This document shows positions 1 to 8,763 of a DNA stretch of 49,847 nucleotides, piece by piece. Made by a program: the position numbers and the translations under genes. Origin of the DNA: Cohnella xylanilytica (lineage in GTDB: Bacteria; Bacillota; Bacilli; Paenibacillales; Paenibacillaceae); contig NZ_JACJVR010000028.1 in assembly GCF_014212175.1 (NCBI RefSeq), forward strand, positions 1 to 49,847, given 5' to 3'. The notes beneath the pieces are model-generated. The model was not told the DNA's origin. It worked only from the letters and a program-made list of their open reading frames with translations, and did no database searches. Positions within the stretch are counted from its first letter, which is position 1, and every line of letters starts with the position of its first letter.

Positions 1-896
1 TTTCTCTCTGCGAAAGTTGAGATTTTAACTCTTTTATATCGAAGTTCAGTAACATCAAGGACAGAGCAAAGTTCGATGTAATCGATTTGGTTGGAATCCC
101 GTAATTCAATTCTTGTTCGGGTATTCCCGAGATCGTTGATGATCGCTACGGGTAGACCCATCCTTTTGAGTTCGGCAGCCTTCCGTTCAAAATCATGCAG
201 CTCTTGAGGCTCAACTGCAACCAATAGCTCTATAATTTCTTGAAGTTTTCTACTATTGGCTGCCGTATAAGGCCTCTCGCCGTAATGATCCTTTAAAAGG
301 GGATCTGCTCCGCACGCTAAGAGATACTTTACAACATCTACATGACCATGGAAGGCTGCATTGTGAAGAGGAGTGGCGCTGTCATCGGGGTGAGTTTTAA
401 AATCTTGGTGATTGATATCAGCCCCCGCTTCAATGAGCAACTTCACCGCGTCGAGATAACCTCTACTTGCAGCAACTTGAAGAGCTCGTCCTCCATGAAT
501 GTTTATATCCAAGCCATGCTCCAATAAATATTTTATTTCTTCGATTTGGTTACGATATGCGGCCTTCCATAGAGCGCTCGTATTCACACGACTTAGCGCA
601 TTGATATCGGCACCACGATCCAGAATATATTGCAATTCATCCAGTTTGCCCCGACCGGCAGCTATGATGATGGCGGGATCTGAAGAATCATTCAGATTAA
701 CGCCACCCTTTTCGATTAAATATTTCACAATTTCAAAATCGTAATCGCCATAATGGCCCCACGCATAGCTCAAATAACTCCCATATCCGGGTACCGTCTT
801 CAGATCAAAGCCGGAAGTAACCATTTGCTTTACAGCCTCTATATCTTTCCTTTTTAGAGCATCTAGCATTTGTTGATCCGGTTTCTTTATGGTCAA
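1..896 (-). CDS. ankyrin-repeat protein, 3' end cut by window edge
   Basis: I translated the minus strand by eye. A TTG start at 896-894 lies 9 nt behind GGAGG and opens a frame that stays open to position 1 (298 codons, no stop). The nearest in-frame ATG is codon 10. Ankyrin signatures are clear in the middle: GRALQVAASRGYLDAVKLL, IEAGADINHQD, ATPLHNAAFHGHVDVVKYLL and ACGADPLLKDHYGE, with weaker repeats before them. After the repeats (about residue 230 on) the sequence no longer looks like ankyrin. Ankyrin repeats bind proteins; no partner can be named. No signal peptide is visible, so it is probably cytoplasmic. The C-terminus lies outside the window. Confidence 0.85.
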   Translation of the reverse strand, partial: MTIKKPDQQMLDALKRKDIEAVKQMVTSGFDLKTVPGYGSYLSYAWGHYGDYDFEIVKYLIEKGGVNLNDSSDPAIIIAAGRGKLDELQYILDRGADINALSRVNTSALWKAAYRNQIEEIKYLLEHGLDINIHGGRALQVAASRGYLDAVKLLIEAGADINHQDFKTHPDDSATPLHNAAFHGHVDVVKYLLACGADPLLKDHYGERPYTAANSRKLQEIIELLVAVEPQELHDFERKAAELKRMGLPVAIINDLGNTRTRIELRDSNQIDYIELCSVLDVTELRYKRVKISTFAER

Positions 897-1114
897 TTAT
901 TTCATCCTCCATCTTTCGCTATAATCGACACTGCATCGACAGCTGCTTGCCTCTCGACTAGAATATAATGGAAGATTATATTGTGTCTACTCGCAAATAT
1001 GGTTCCCACATTCTGCCGAATATCCGTTGGCGGTGTCCCAGGGGTACTTCCTGTGAAGACCGGCTTCGAGATGGCAACCATAACTGATTGTCTGTCTAAG
1101 GGCTTTCATTATAA

Positions 1115-1150
1115 AAAAGTTCCGCCGCGTTTTCCCGCGACGGAACTTTT
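1115..1150 (-). terminator. intrinsic terminator hairpin, minus strand
   Basis: A 15-bp stem (AAAAGTTCCG plus CCGCG and its partner) surrounds a short TTTTC loop. Read on the minus strand the single mismatch becomes a G-U pair and the stem runs into TTTTTTAT, so it should terminate minus-strand transcripts. The nearest upstream minus genes are the M20/monooxygenase operon ending at 1684, which would give that mRNA a 3' end of more than 500 nt containing the 51-nt repeats. Confidence 0.6.
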
Positions 1151-1209
1151 CGAAGATTTATTCCACGATAATTTTGCCTACCGAAAAGGCGCCTACTTGA
1201 GTGGTGGAT

Positions 1210-1430
1210 GAAAAATCACACAAAATCTGCTTCAGAAAGCGCCTTGCTTGAATGTTGTACGAAAAATCACACAAAATCTGCTTCAGAAAGCGTCTTGCTT
1301 GAATGGTGTACGAAAAATCATACAAAATCTGCTTCAGGAAGCGACTTGCTTGAATGTTGTACGAAAAATCATACAAAATCTGCTTCAGAAAGCGCCTTGC
1401 TCGAATGTTGTACGAAAAATCATACAAAAT
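1210..1430. repeat. four 51-nt tandem repeats plus degenerate copies
   Basis: Units begin GAAAAATCAYACAAAATC at 1210, 1261, 1312 and 1363, each 51 nt and differing at only a few positions. A fifth partial unit starts at 1414 and a last core (GAAAAATCGCACAAG) at 1466. Because 51 is divisible by 3, several frames on both strands stay open and give repetitive peptides (for example KNHTKSASESALLECCT). These look like by-products of the repeat, not genes: no ribosome binding site or non-repeat domain goes with them. Confidence 0.9.
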
Positions 1431-1683
1431 TCATCTGCCTTGTTTTTTCCGACTGTGCATTATTCGAAAAATCGCACAAGTGAATCCGCCTGCCTGCGGT
1501 GAAGCCCGCCATGTCGGCGAGATTGGACTCGCCAGCCCGGTCATCACAGACGGAGTTTTGGATAACGGAGCTTGTATGTAAATGGGGCATCCGTAGAAAA
1601 AAAGAGCTGGCCGGCGACTGCATGATGTCCAGGTGTTCCCTTGCCTTGCGGAACAAACCGCGTTCCTGCAGAATCGGAATGCC
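1431..1683. other. intergenic stretch with small hairpins, no gene seen
   Basis: Between the tandem repeats and the M20 stop codon I see no supported coding region. GGCGAG-attgga-CTCGCC forms a small hairpin near 1514-1531. On the minus strand a GC-rich patch near 1605-1620 runs into seven Ts and could be a weak terminator directly after the M20 gene, but its stem is poor. Confidence 0.4.
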
Positions 1684-2946
1684 TCACGGTTGCGGCTCCG
1701 CATCCGCCGACAACGCATCGACGGCCAGCTGCACATGCAACTTGGCGCCGAGCGCGAGCGCCCGCTCGTCCAGGTCGAACGACGGATGATGCAGCGGATG
1801 GATAATCCCTCGCTCTTCGTTGCCGACGCCGATCAGCAGCATCGCTCCCGGCGCTTTGTCCAAAAAATAGGCGAAATCTTCGCCGGCCAGACTGGGCTTC
1901 TCCAGCAAGCGCACCCGATCCTGCCCGAATACGCTCGCTCCCGCGCGCAACGCCAGCTTCACCGCTTCTTGATCGTTGATCAGCGCCTTGCCCATCCGGA
2001 ACCGCGTCTCGCTCGAACCGCCGAACCGGTCGGCGCAGGCGGCGGCGCACCGCTCCAGCACGGAACGAATCCGCGCTACCGTATCGTCCGCGAAGGCGCG
2101 ATACGTGCCCGATACCTCCGCCGATTCCGCGATGGCATTGCCGACCGTTCCCGCCCGCAGCTTGCCGAACGCCAACGAGAACGGCTCCAGCGGATCGGAT
2201 GCCGCCGCCGCGGCGCTGTGCGCTTCGGTCACGAAGTGGGCCGCCATCAACAACGCGTCCGCTGCCAGATGCGGCGAGCCGTGATGCCCCGAGCGCCCGC
2301 GGAACGACACCTGGAAGTGGGTCGACGACGCCATCGCTTCCCTCCGGTGAACGGCCATCTCCCCGACCGGGAGCTGCGGCCAGACGTGCAGGGCGAAGGC
2401 GGCCGACGCTTCATCCGCCGCTCCGCTCTCGACCATGTCTCTGCCTCCGCTGCGCAGCACGCCGTCCGTCGGGCTCGGCACCGCTCCTTCCTCCGCCGGC
2501 TGGAACACGAACAGCACCGTGCCGGCCAGCTTCTCCCGGAAGCGGCTTAACCCAAGCGCGGCAGCGATCAGCATCGCCATATGCGCGTCGTGGCCGCAAG
2601 CGTGCATCGCGCCCTCGATCTCGGAGCGGCAGGGGGCGCCTTCCGCTTCCCGAATCGGGAGCGCATCCATGTCCGCTCGCAGAAGCACCGTTCGGCCGGG
2701 CCGGCCGCCTCGCAGTACGCCGACGACGCCTTTGCCGAAGTGCCGTCCTACGTTCCGCCGAACCTCAAGCCCGCCCTGCTCCAGCAGCTCCGCGACGCGC
2801 GCGGCGGTGCGGTCCACGTCGAACAGCAGCTCGGGCCGGCGATGGAACTCCCTTCGGAGCCGGATCCAGTCTTCCTCCCGCTCCTCTAACCACCGGAAGA
2901 TGCCGGCAATATCCGTCTCCTCCGCCTGCCATCGATCGTTCGCCAA
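1684..2946 (-). CDS. M20 family metal-dependent deacylase (paralog A)
   Basis: This is a 420-residue amidohydrolase/aminoacylase-type peptidase of the M20D (hippurate hydrolase/N-acyl amino acid deacylase) group. It shows the metal-ligand motif MHACGHDAHMAM, the catalytic EE in FQPAEEG, and a dimerisation domain with SGHHGSPHLAADAL. The last ligand region, HPLHHPSFDLDERAL, sits near the C-terminus. I prefer the TTG start at 2946, which has AAGGGAG 8 nt upstream; an ATG at 2994 would overlap the preceding gene by 17 nt and has no ribosome binding site. It is the third gene after the monooxygenase at 4170-5531. By analogy with YxeP and SndA of B. subtilis it could remove N-acyl groups from cysteine derivatives; the substrate is not shown by sequence. 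Confidence 0.88.
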   Translation of the reverse strand: MANDRWQAEETDIAGIFRWLEEREEDWIRLRREFHRRPELLFDVDRTAARVAELLEQGGLEVRRNVGRHFGKGVVGVLRGGRPGRTVLLRADMDALPIREAEGAPCRSEIEGAMHACGHDAHMAMLIAAALGLSRFREKLAGTVLFVFQPAEEGAVPSPTDGVLRSGGRDMVESGAADEASAAFALHVWPQLPVGEMAVHRREAMASSTHFQVSFRGRSGHHGSPHLAADALLMAAHFVTEAHSAAAAASDPLEPFSLAFGKLRAGTVGNAIAESAEVSGTYRAFADDTVARIRSVLERCAAACADRFGGSSETRFRMGKALINDQEAVKLALRAGASVFGQDRVRLLEKPSLAGEDFAYFLDKAPGAMLLIGVGNEERGIIHPLHHPSFDLDERALALGAKLHVQLAVDALSADAEPQP

Positions 2947-2977
2947 GTCGTTCGCTCCCTTCGCCTCCGACTCTCTG

Positions 2978-4156
2978 TCAGCTGCCGGATCCATGGCCGG
3001 CGGCCAACGCCAGGAACAGCCGTCCCGCCGTCAGCAGCGCCCTCTCGTCGATGTCGAAGCGCGGATGATGGTGAGGGTAATGCGTCCGCTCCTCGTCATT
3101 GCGGGCTCCGACATGGATGAACGCGCCTGATCTATGCTCCAAATAATAAGCGAAATCTTCGGCCCCCATGACCGGCGGCAGCTCCACGAAAGCATCCGGA
3201 CCGAAGACTCGGTTCACCGTCTCGCGTACGCGATCCGCTCCTGCTTGCGGATTGACCAGAGGAGGATATCCGTTCACGTATTCAAGCTCGTATTCCGCGC
3301 GGGAAGATTCGCAGATTCCTCGGACGAATAACCGAATCTCCTCTTCGATCTGCCGACGTACCTGCTTGTCGAAGGTGCGGACCGTACCTTCGAGCCTCGC
3401 CTTGTCGGCAATCACGTTAAATGCCGTGCCGGCCTGGAAGACGCCGACGCTGACGACCGCAGGTTGAAGCGGATTCACCCGGCGGCTGACGATCTGCTGC
3501 AGACCGCTTACGATCTGGCTCCCGATAACGACGGAATCCACCGTGTCGTGCGGCCTAGCCCCGTGACCTCCCTTCCCCTTGATCGTCAGGGCGAACGCAT
3601 CCGCCGCCGCCATCGCGGGTCCGGCCTTGAGTCCGATGCGTCCGTACGGGATTTCCGAGGAGAGATGGATGCCGTACACTTCGTCGACTCCGTCCAGACA
3701 GCCGTCCTCGATCATGAATTTAGCCCCTCCCGGGGGCTTCTCTTCCGCATGTTGGAAAATAAAGACGATCTTGCCCGCCAGCTCTTCCCTGAACTTGCTT
3801 AACACGCCGGCCACGCCGAGCAGCGTCGACGTATGCCCGTCGTGGCCGCAAGCATGCATGACGCCGGGCACCGTCGACTTGTACGGCGCTTCCTTCTCGT
3901 CCTGAATCGGCAGCGCGTCGAAATCGGCGCGGAACGCGATCGTCGGGCCCGGCCTTCCGCCCTGGAGATAGCCGAGCACGCCGTTGCCGCCGACATGGGT
4001 CCGAACTTCGATCCCGTAAGAACGCAGACGTTCGGCCACGAATGCCGACGTATTCGTCTCCTCGAAGGACAGCTCCGGATGACGATGAAGGTATCTTCTC
4101 GTCTCGATCAATTCGGACTCGCCGTTAACCAACTCTTGAAACCACTTATCGGACAT
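2978..4156 (-). CDS. M20 family metal-dependent deacylase (paralog B)
   Basis: This 392-residue protein starts MSDKWFQEL, with GGAGG placed 7 nt before the ATG. A longer open frame upstream only runs through the previous gene. M20D motifs are intact: MHACGHDGHTSTLLG, FQHAEEKPPGGA, GGHGARPHDTVDSV and HYPHHHPRFDIDERAL. The gene lies 13 nt after the monooxygenase stop and 31 nt before paralog A, so the three are almost certainly one operon. The family hydrolyses N-acyl amino acids or small amides using two divalent metals. In this context deacylation of a sulfur amino acid conjugate is likely but inferred. Confidence 0.9.
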   Translation of the reverse strand: MSDKWFQELVNGESELIETRRYLHRHPELSFEETNTSAFVAERLRSYGIEVRTHVGGNGVLGYLQGGRPGPTIAFRADFDALPIQDEKEAPYKSTVPGVMHACGHDGHTSTLLGVAGVLSKFREELAGKIVFIFQHAEEKPPGGAKFMIEDGCLDGVDEVYGIHLSSEIPYGRIGLKAGPAMAAADAFALTIKGKGGHGARPHDTVDSVVIGSQIVSGLQQIVSRRVNPLQPAVVSVGVFQAGTAFNVIADKARLEGTVRTFDKQVRRQIEEEIRLFVRGICESSRAEYELEYVNGYPPLVNPQAGADRVRETVNRVFGPDAFVELPPVMGAEDFAYYLEHRSGAFIHVGARNDEERTHYPHHHPRFDIDERALLTAGRLFLALAAGHGSGS

Positions 4157-4169
4157 AGGAATCCTCCTT

Positions 4170-5531
4170 CTATTCTCCAAGCTTCCTGTATGCCGCCCCC
4201 GGGTGCGTATCCGCCAGCCGCGCGAAGCCCTTCCCGAACAGCCGCTCCCGAAGCGTCGTCTCCTCGTAGCGCTCTCGGAACATGCCCCGCTTCTGCAGGA
4301 CGGGTACGACCAGCTCGACGAAGTCGCGGTGGCCGCCGGGAAGCACATAACGCTCCAAGTTGAAGCCGTCCGCTCCCGTCTCCTCGATCCAATGCTGCAT
4401 ATGGTCCGCGATCTCGTCGGGCGTGCCGGCGACGGTAATGCCGCGGAACTCCTTGCTCGCGAAGTTATCCATGACGTCGCGCACCGTCTGTACGGTTCCG
4501 CTATGCTTCGTATACCTCTCGGTGTGGGTACGGCCTTGCTCCGTCTTCACGTTGACGAACGGCGCATCCGGGTCGAGCGCCAGGAGGTCGACGCCCGTAG
4601 CGTTCTCATAGGTAAGCAGCGCAGCCTCGCGGCTGGCGTAGCTCCGGTACGAGTCCAGCTTCCGCTGCGCCTCCTCCTTCGTCCGTCCGACGACCGCGGA
4701 CAGGCCGGTGAAGATCTTGATCTGCTCCGGCCCGCGGCCGAAGGCGGCCGCCCGCCGGCGGATATCCTGCACCTGCGCCCGCAGCGCCTCGACCGTCGGC
4801 GCCTTCAGGAAGACGCCCTCCGCGTGCTTCGCCGCGAAGTCGCGCCCGCGGTCGGAGCTGCCCGCCTGGAACAGGACGGGCGTGCGCTGGATCGAAGGCT
4901 CGCACGAATGCGCTCCCGTCATGCGGTAATAACGGCCCTCGTGCTCGACGATATGCACCTTCGAGGCGTCGGCGTAATAGCGACCCGCCTTGTCCCCGAC
5001 GACCGCGTCGTCCTCCCAGCTTCCCTCGAGCAGCTTGTAGCTCGCTTCCATGAACTCCTCCGCCTGCTCGTAACGCTCGTCGTGCGGCAAAATTCCTTCG
5101 CGGCCGAACGCGCGAGCGCCGCTGATGCCGCCGGCGGCGACCACGTTCCAGCCGATGCGGCCGTTCGTCAGATGGTCGAGCGTCGAGAAGCGGCGGGCGT
5201 TCGGGAACGGCAGCTCGTAGACGGGAGAAGCCGTCGTCACGAAGGCCAAGTTGTTCGTCGCCGCCGCGAGCGCCGGGATGATCAGCATCGGATCGTTCGC
5301 GGGCGCGTACACCGCCTCCCGATAGGTCAGCTCCCGCTTATGATCGGGGTAACCGTACGAATCCGCGAAGAACATAAAGTCGAACAGCCCCCGCTCCAGC
5401 AGTTGGGCCAACTCGATCCAGAAGCCGAGCTCCTTGTAACGGTGCGACTGGTTGTCCGGATGCGCCCACAAGCCTTGGGTCATCTGATTCGGCGTATGAA
5501 TATCGAAGATGCCTAGATGGATTTTTTTCAA
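4170..5531 (-). CDS. NtaA/SnaA/DszA-family FMN-dependent monooxygenase (paralog A)
   Basis: This 453-residue luciferase-like monooxygenase belongs to the subgroup that includes nitrilotriacetate monooxygenase A, DszA and B. subtilis YxeK and CmoJ. Visible family features are LTQ/MTQGLWAHP near the N-terminus, FDFMFFADSYG, RRFSTLDHLTNGRIGWNVV, LFQAGSSDRGRDFAAKHAEGVF and a C-terminal GFNLERYVLPGG. These enzymes use FMNH2 from a separate reductase to insert oxygen and break C-S or C-N bonds. The TTG start has AAGGAAGG 8 nt upstream and aligns with the ATG of its paralog at 14448. It heads the minus arm with two M20 genes. No flavin reductase is encoded in the window. Confidence 0.9.
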   Translation of the reverse strand: MKKIHLGIFDIHTPNQMTQGLWAHPDNQSHRYKELGFWIELAQLLERGLFDFMFFADSYGYPDHKRELTYREAVYAPANDPMLIIPALAAATNNLAFVTTASPVYELPFPNARRFSTLDHLTNGRIGWNVVAAGGISGARAFGREGILPHDERYEQAEEFMEASYKLLEGSWEDDAVVGDKAGRYYADASKVHIVEHEGRYYRMTGAHSCEPSIQRTPVLFQAGSSDRGRDFAAKHAEGVFLKAPTVEALRAQVQDIRRRAAAFGRGPEQIKIFTGLSAVVGRTKEEAQRKLDSYRSYASREAALLTYENATGVDLLALDPDAPFVNVKTEQGRTHTERYTKHSGTVQTVRDVMDNFASKEFRGITVAGTPDEIADHMQHWIEETGADGFNLERYVLPGGHRDFVELVVPVLQKRGMFRERYEETTLRERLFGKGFARLADTHPGAAYRKLGE

Positions 5532-5568
5532 CGCGTGCGCCTTCCTTCCCCGCTCTATCTTCCGGAAT

Positions 5569-5628
5569 ACCCATTGGAATGGGTGCCTTTAACTAGAGAG
5601 GATAGCCGACGCCGCGGCGAATGTACAA
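5569..5628 (-). promoter_or_regulatory. candidate promoter and palindromic operator before the monooxygenase A operon
   Basis: On the minus strand TTGTAC (5628-5623) and TATCCT (5604-5599) are 18 bp apart. Just downstream of the expected start lies a perfect 16-bp palindrome, ACCCATTGGAATGGGT (5569-5584), well placed for a repressor. Which protein binds is unknown; the LysR protein encoded next door is one candidate. Confidence 0.45.
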
Positions 5629-5665
5629 TAGAATTTCGTGAATCTCCGGTTAGATAACGTTAAAG

Positions 5666-6559
5666 TCAGGAAGCCGTCTCCGAATAAAACCGTTTGATCT
5701 CCTCGACCAGCTCCCGGCTGATTCGGCTCATCGACGCGGCGTTTCTCCGGGTCAGAATTCCGAGCGAAGGCCCTTCGAGCAGGTCGGCCACGTCCTTGAC
5801 GACCACGCCCGGAACCGGGGGCGCGATCGCCACGACGGGCGCCAGCGCGATGCCCAGCTTGGACTGGACGTAATATTTAAGCGCGGTAATACCCGCGACT
5901 TCGATGCTGCTCTGGCGCAGCTTGCCGATCTGCTTCGTGATCATCTCTTCGATCCGGATGCGGAAGGCGCACGAACCGGGCGTGAACAGGAACTTCTCGT
6001 CCTTCAAGTCCTTGAGCCGGATGTCGTCGCGCCGCGCCAGCGGATGGTCGTCCGGCACGATCAGCTTAAACGTCTCCTTAAGCAAAGGATAGAACTCCAG
6101 CTCCAGATGGGGCTCGGGCTGATTGCAGAGAGCAAGATCGATCCGGTCCTCGAGCAGCATGTTCATGAGTTCCCTCGTCGTGCCGATGGAGACCTTCGTT
6201 TGAACCTTTGTTTTCTGCCGGGTGAAGGAAGCCAGAATCTCGGGAACGCGATTGCTCGCGGAAGGCTCGGAAGCTCCGAATCGGACGAGGCCGGCGTCTC
6301 CCTGAACGAAATCGACCAGCGCCACGTTCAGATCGTCGTACTCCCGCAGCAGCGAGTCCGCCCGCTCGTAGAACAAGCGTCCCGCGGTCGTCAGCTTGAT
6401 CGTCTTCCCCCGCTCGAACAGCTTGACCCCGAGCTCCTCCTCCAGCTTCTTGATCTGTATGGTCACGGTAGGCTGCGAATATTGAAGCGCCTCCGCCGCC
6501 CGCTGGAAGTTGCCCAGCTTCACGATGGTTTGAAAGGTCTTGATGAGCCGAATCTCCAT
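5666..6559 (-). CDS. LysR-family transcriptional regulator
   Basis: This 297-residue regulator starts MEIRLIKTF, with GGAGGAGGAG 8 nt upstream; the open frame extends 21 codons further, but without a ribosome binding site. An N-terminal winged helix-turn-helix (NFQRAAEALQYSQPTVTIQIKKLEEELG) is followed by the linker region and a periplasmic-binding-like effector domain from about residue 90. It sits between the two arms of the organosulfur region, upstream of the monooxygenase A operon on the same strand and divergent from the CMD gene. By position it could activate either arm, like YtlI/AscR, which activates ytmI in B. subtilis. Orthology to that protein is not claimed. Confidence 0.92.
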   Translation of the reverse strand: MEIRLIKTFQTIVKLGNFQRAAEALQYSQPTVTIQIKKLEEELGVKLFERGKTIKLTTAGRLFYERADSLLREYDDLNVALVDFVQGDAGLVRFGASEPSASNRVPEILASFTRQKTKVQTKVSIGTTRELMNMLLEDRIDLALCNQPEPHLELEFYPLLKETFKLIVPDDHPLARRDDIRLKDLKDEKFLFTPGSCAFRIRIEEMITKQIGKLRQSSIEVAGITALKYYVQSKLGIALAPVVAIAPPVPGVVVKDVADLLEGPSLGILTRRNAASMSRISRELVEEIKRFYSETAS

Positions 6560-6613
6560 GGGCGCCGCTCCTCCTCCATTTCCCAATTTAATTTTCATAA
6601 ACTCCGTCTTTAT

Positions 6614-6653
6614 AGATCTCAATTATACAAACCGGAACTTTTCCCCTATTATA
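6614..6653. promoter_or_regulatory. divergent promoter region lysR / CMD operon
   Basis: The 167-bp gap between lysR and the CMD gene holds a good minus-strand -10 (TATAAT, 6653-6648) for lysR. ATTATACAAACCGGAACTT at 6622-6640 shares its ATTATACAA-N3-GGAA core with the CymR-like box at 8703-8729, but the outer half-site is degraded. It could be a weak CymR site or a LysR site; I cannot tell which. Confidence 0.35.
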
Positions 6654-6726
6654 ACAGACAAGGCCCCAATAAATCCAAGCGGATTACCATGAATTAAAAA
6701 AACCAAGCGAAAAGAGGTCCTCCATC

Positions 6727-7407
6727 ATGAGCAACGCAACAACAAACGACGTCGGCGCAAGCCTGTACACCCGCCATTCTCCGAGCTTCTCGGCCAAACT
6801 GTTCGCCTTCGCTCCCGAAGGCTTCAAATCGTTCGGCGAATTCAACAAGCAGGCGCTCGCCGCCGGCGCCCTGTCCGTCAAGACCAAGGAGCTGATCGCC
6901 GTCGCCGTCGCCCACATCACGGGCTGCCCGTATTGCATCGAAGCGCATGTCGGCAAGTCGAAGGCCGAGCAGGCTTCGTTCGAGGAGATCTTCGAATCGG
7001 TAACCGTCGCCGCCGCCGTCAAAGCGCACTCCGCCTTCTATTACGCGACCAATGCGCTGAAGGCGTTCGAAGGCAGCCAGGATCCCGACTTGTTCCCGCT
7101 GGCTAATCTCGAGCTGACCGAGAAGCTCGAAGACGCGAACGAGGATGCGTACAACAGCTTCCACGAGTTCCTGCACGTCTCGCTTCGCGCCGGACGCCTC
7201 TCCGAGAAGGAGAAACTGCTGATCGCGGTCGGCTCCGCTCTCGTCGAAGGCAGCGCATACTCCATCGAAGCGTTCACGCGCCGGGCCAAGGAGATTGGCG
7301 TCACGATCGAGGAGCTGGCCGAGACGACGCTCGTGGCGACCGTGCTGAAGGCCGGCTCCGCGATGGCGCACCGCGTGAACGCCCTGCAGGCGTTCGAGAG
7401 AGAGTGA
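6727..7407 (+). CDS. AhpD-like protein with two carboxymuconolactone decarboxylase domains
   Basis: This 226-residue protein contains two CMD/AhpD-type helical repeats. The first (about 15-110) has the redox motif C67-PY-C70 followed by IEAH, as in alkylhydroperoxidase AhpD. The second (about 125-225) has S176-AY-S179 at the same place, so its active site lacks both cysteines. AhpD-type proteins are thiol peroxidases or disulfide reductants. Next to flavin monooxygenases a role in peroxide or thiol handling is plausible but unproven. GAGG lies 9 nt before the ATG. The stop codon overlaps the possible GTG start of the next gene, which indicates translational coupling. Two-domain CMD proteins beside such monooxygenases recall the Avi_7169/Avi_7170-type families I remember from TIGRFAMs. 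Confidence 0.82.
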   Translation: MSNATTNDVGASLYTRHSPSFSAKLFAFAPEGFKSFGEFNKQALAAGALSVKTKELIAVAVAHITGCPYCIEAHVGKSKAEQASFEEIFESVTVAAAVKAHSAFYYATNALKAFEGSQDPDLFPLANLELTEKLEDANEDAYNSFHEFLHVSLRAGRLSEKEKLLIAVGSALVEGSAYSIEAFTRRAKEIGVTIEELAETTLVATVLKAGSAMAHRVNALQAFERE

Positions 7408-7415
7408 GCTCGCCC

Positions 7416-8612
<1,197 letters not shown>

Positions 8613-8664
8613 GCGGAATCCCGCAGCCTTTGCTTTTATTAAATTCACCCTTTAAAAGGATTCA

Positions 8665-8694
8665 TTGTACAACTCCGGCGGAATCCGATATAGT
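8665..8694 (+). promoter_or_regulatory. promoter of the importer operon
   Basis: TTGTAC (8665-8670) and TATAGT (8689-8694) are 18 bp apart. Transcription would start near 8701, just at the edge of the CymR-like box, 60 nt before the lipoprotein gene. Confidence 0.6.
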
Positions 8695-8702
8695 GTAAGA
8701 AA

Positions 8703-8729
8703 TAATTCCGATTATACAAGTTGGAATTA
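8703..8729. promoter_or_regulatory. CymR-like operator (cysteine repressor box)
   Basis: This 27-bp site has left half TAATTC, core ATTATA and right half GGAATTA. The published B. subtilis CymR consensus as I remember it is TAAWNC, 2 nt, ANTWNA, 3 nt, ATM, GGAATTA. On the plus strand only the ATM triplet deviates (GTT); on the minus strand the site has ATC there and a single deviation in the core. The ends form an inverted repeat, ATAATTCC-N13-GGAATTAT. It begins just after the expected transcription start of the 8764 operon, a typical repressing position. CymR itself is not encoded in the window. Confidence 0.7.
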
Positions 8730-8763
8730 TCAACTTTGTATGGAAGATTAGGGGAGAGACAAG

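Noticed and set aside
1208..1483. Open frames of 75-91 codons on both strands across the 51-nt repeats
   Set aside because: A period divisible by three keeps several frames open on both strands. There is no ribosome binding site and no non-repeat domain.
4203..5516. 437-codon plus-strand open frame opposite the monooxygenase gene
   Set aside because: It is an antisense shadow without a start signal; the minus strand shows clear luciferase-like monooxygenase motifs.
5666..6622. Longer LysR form with 21 extra N-terminal residues
   Set aside because: The internal ATG at 6559 has a strong ribosome binding site, and LysR proteins normally begin right at the MEIRLI-type helix. The extension overlaps the promoter region.
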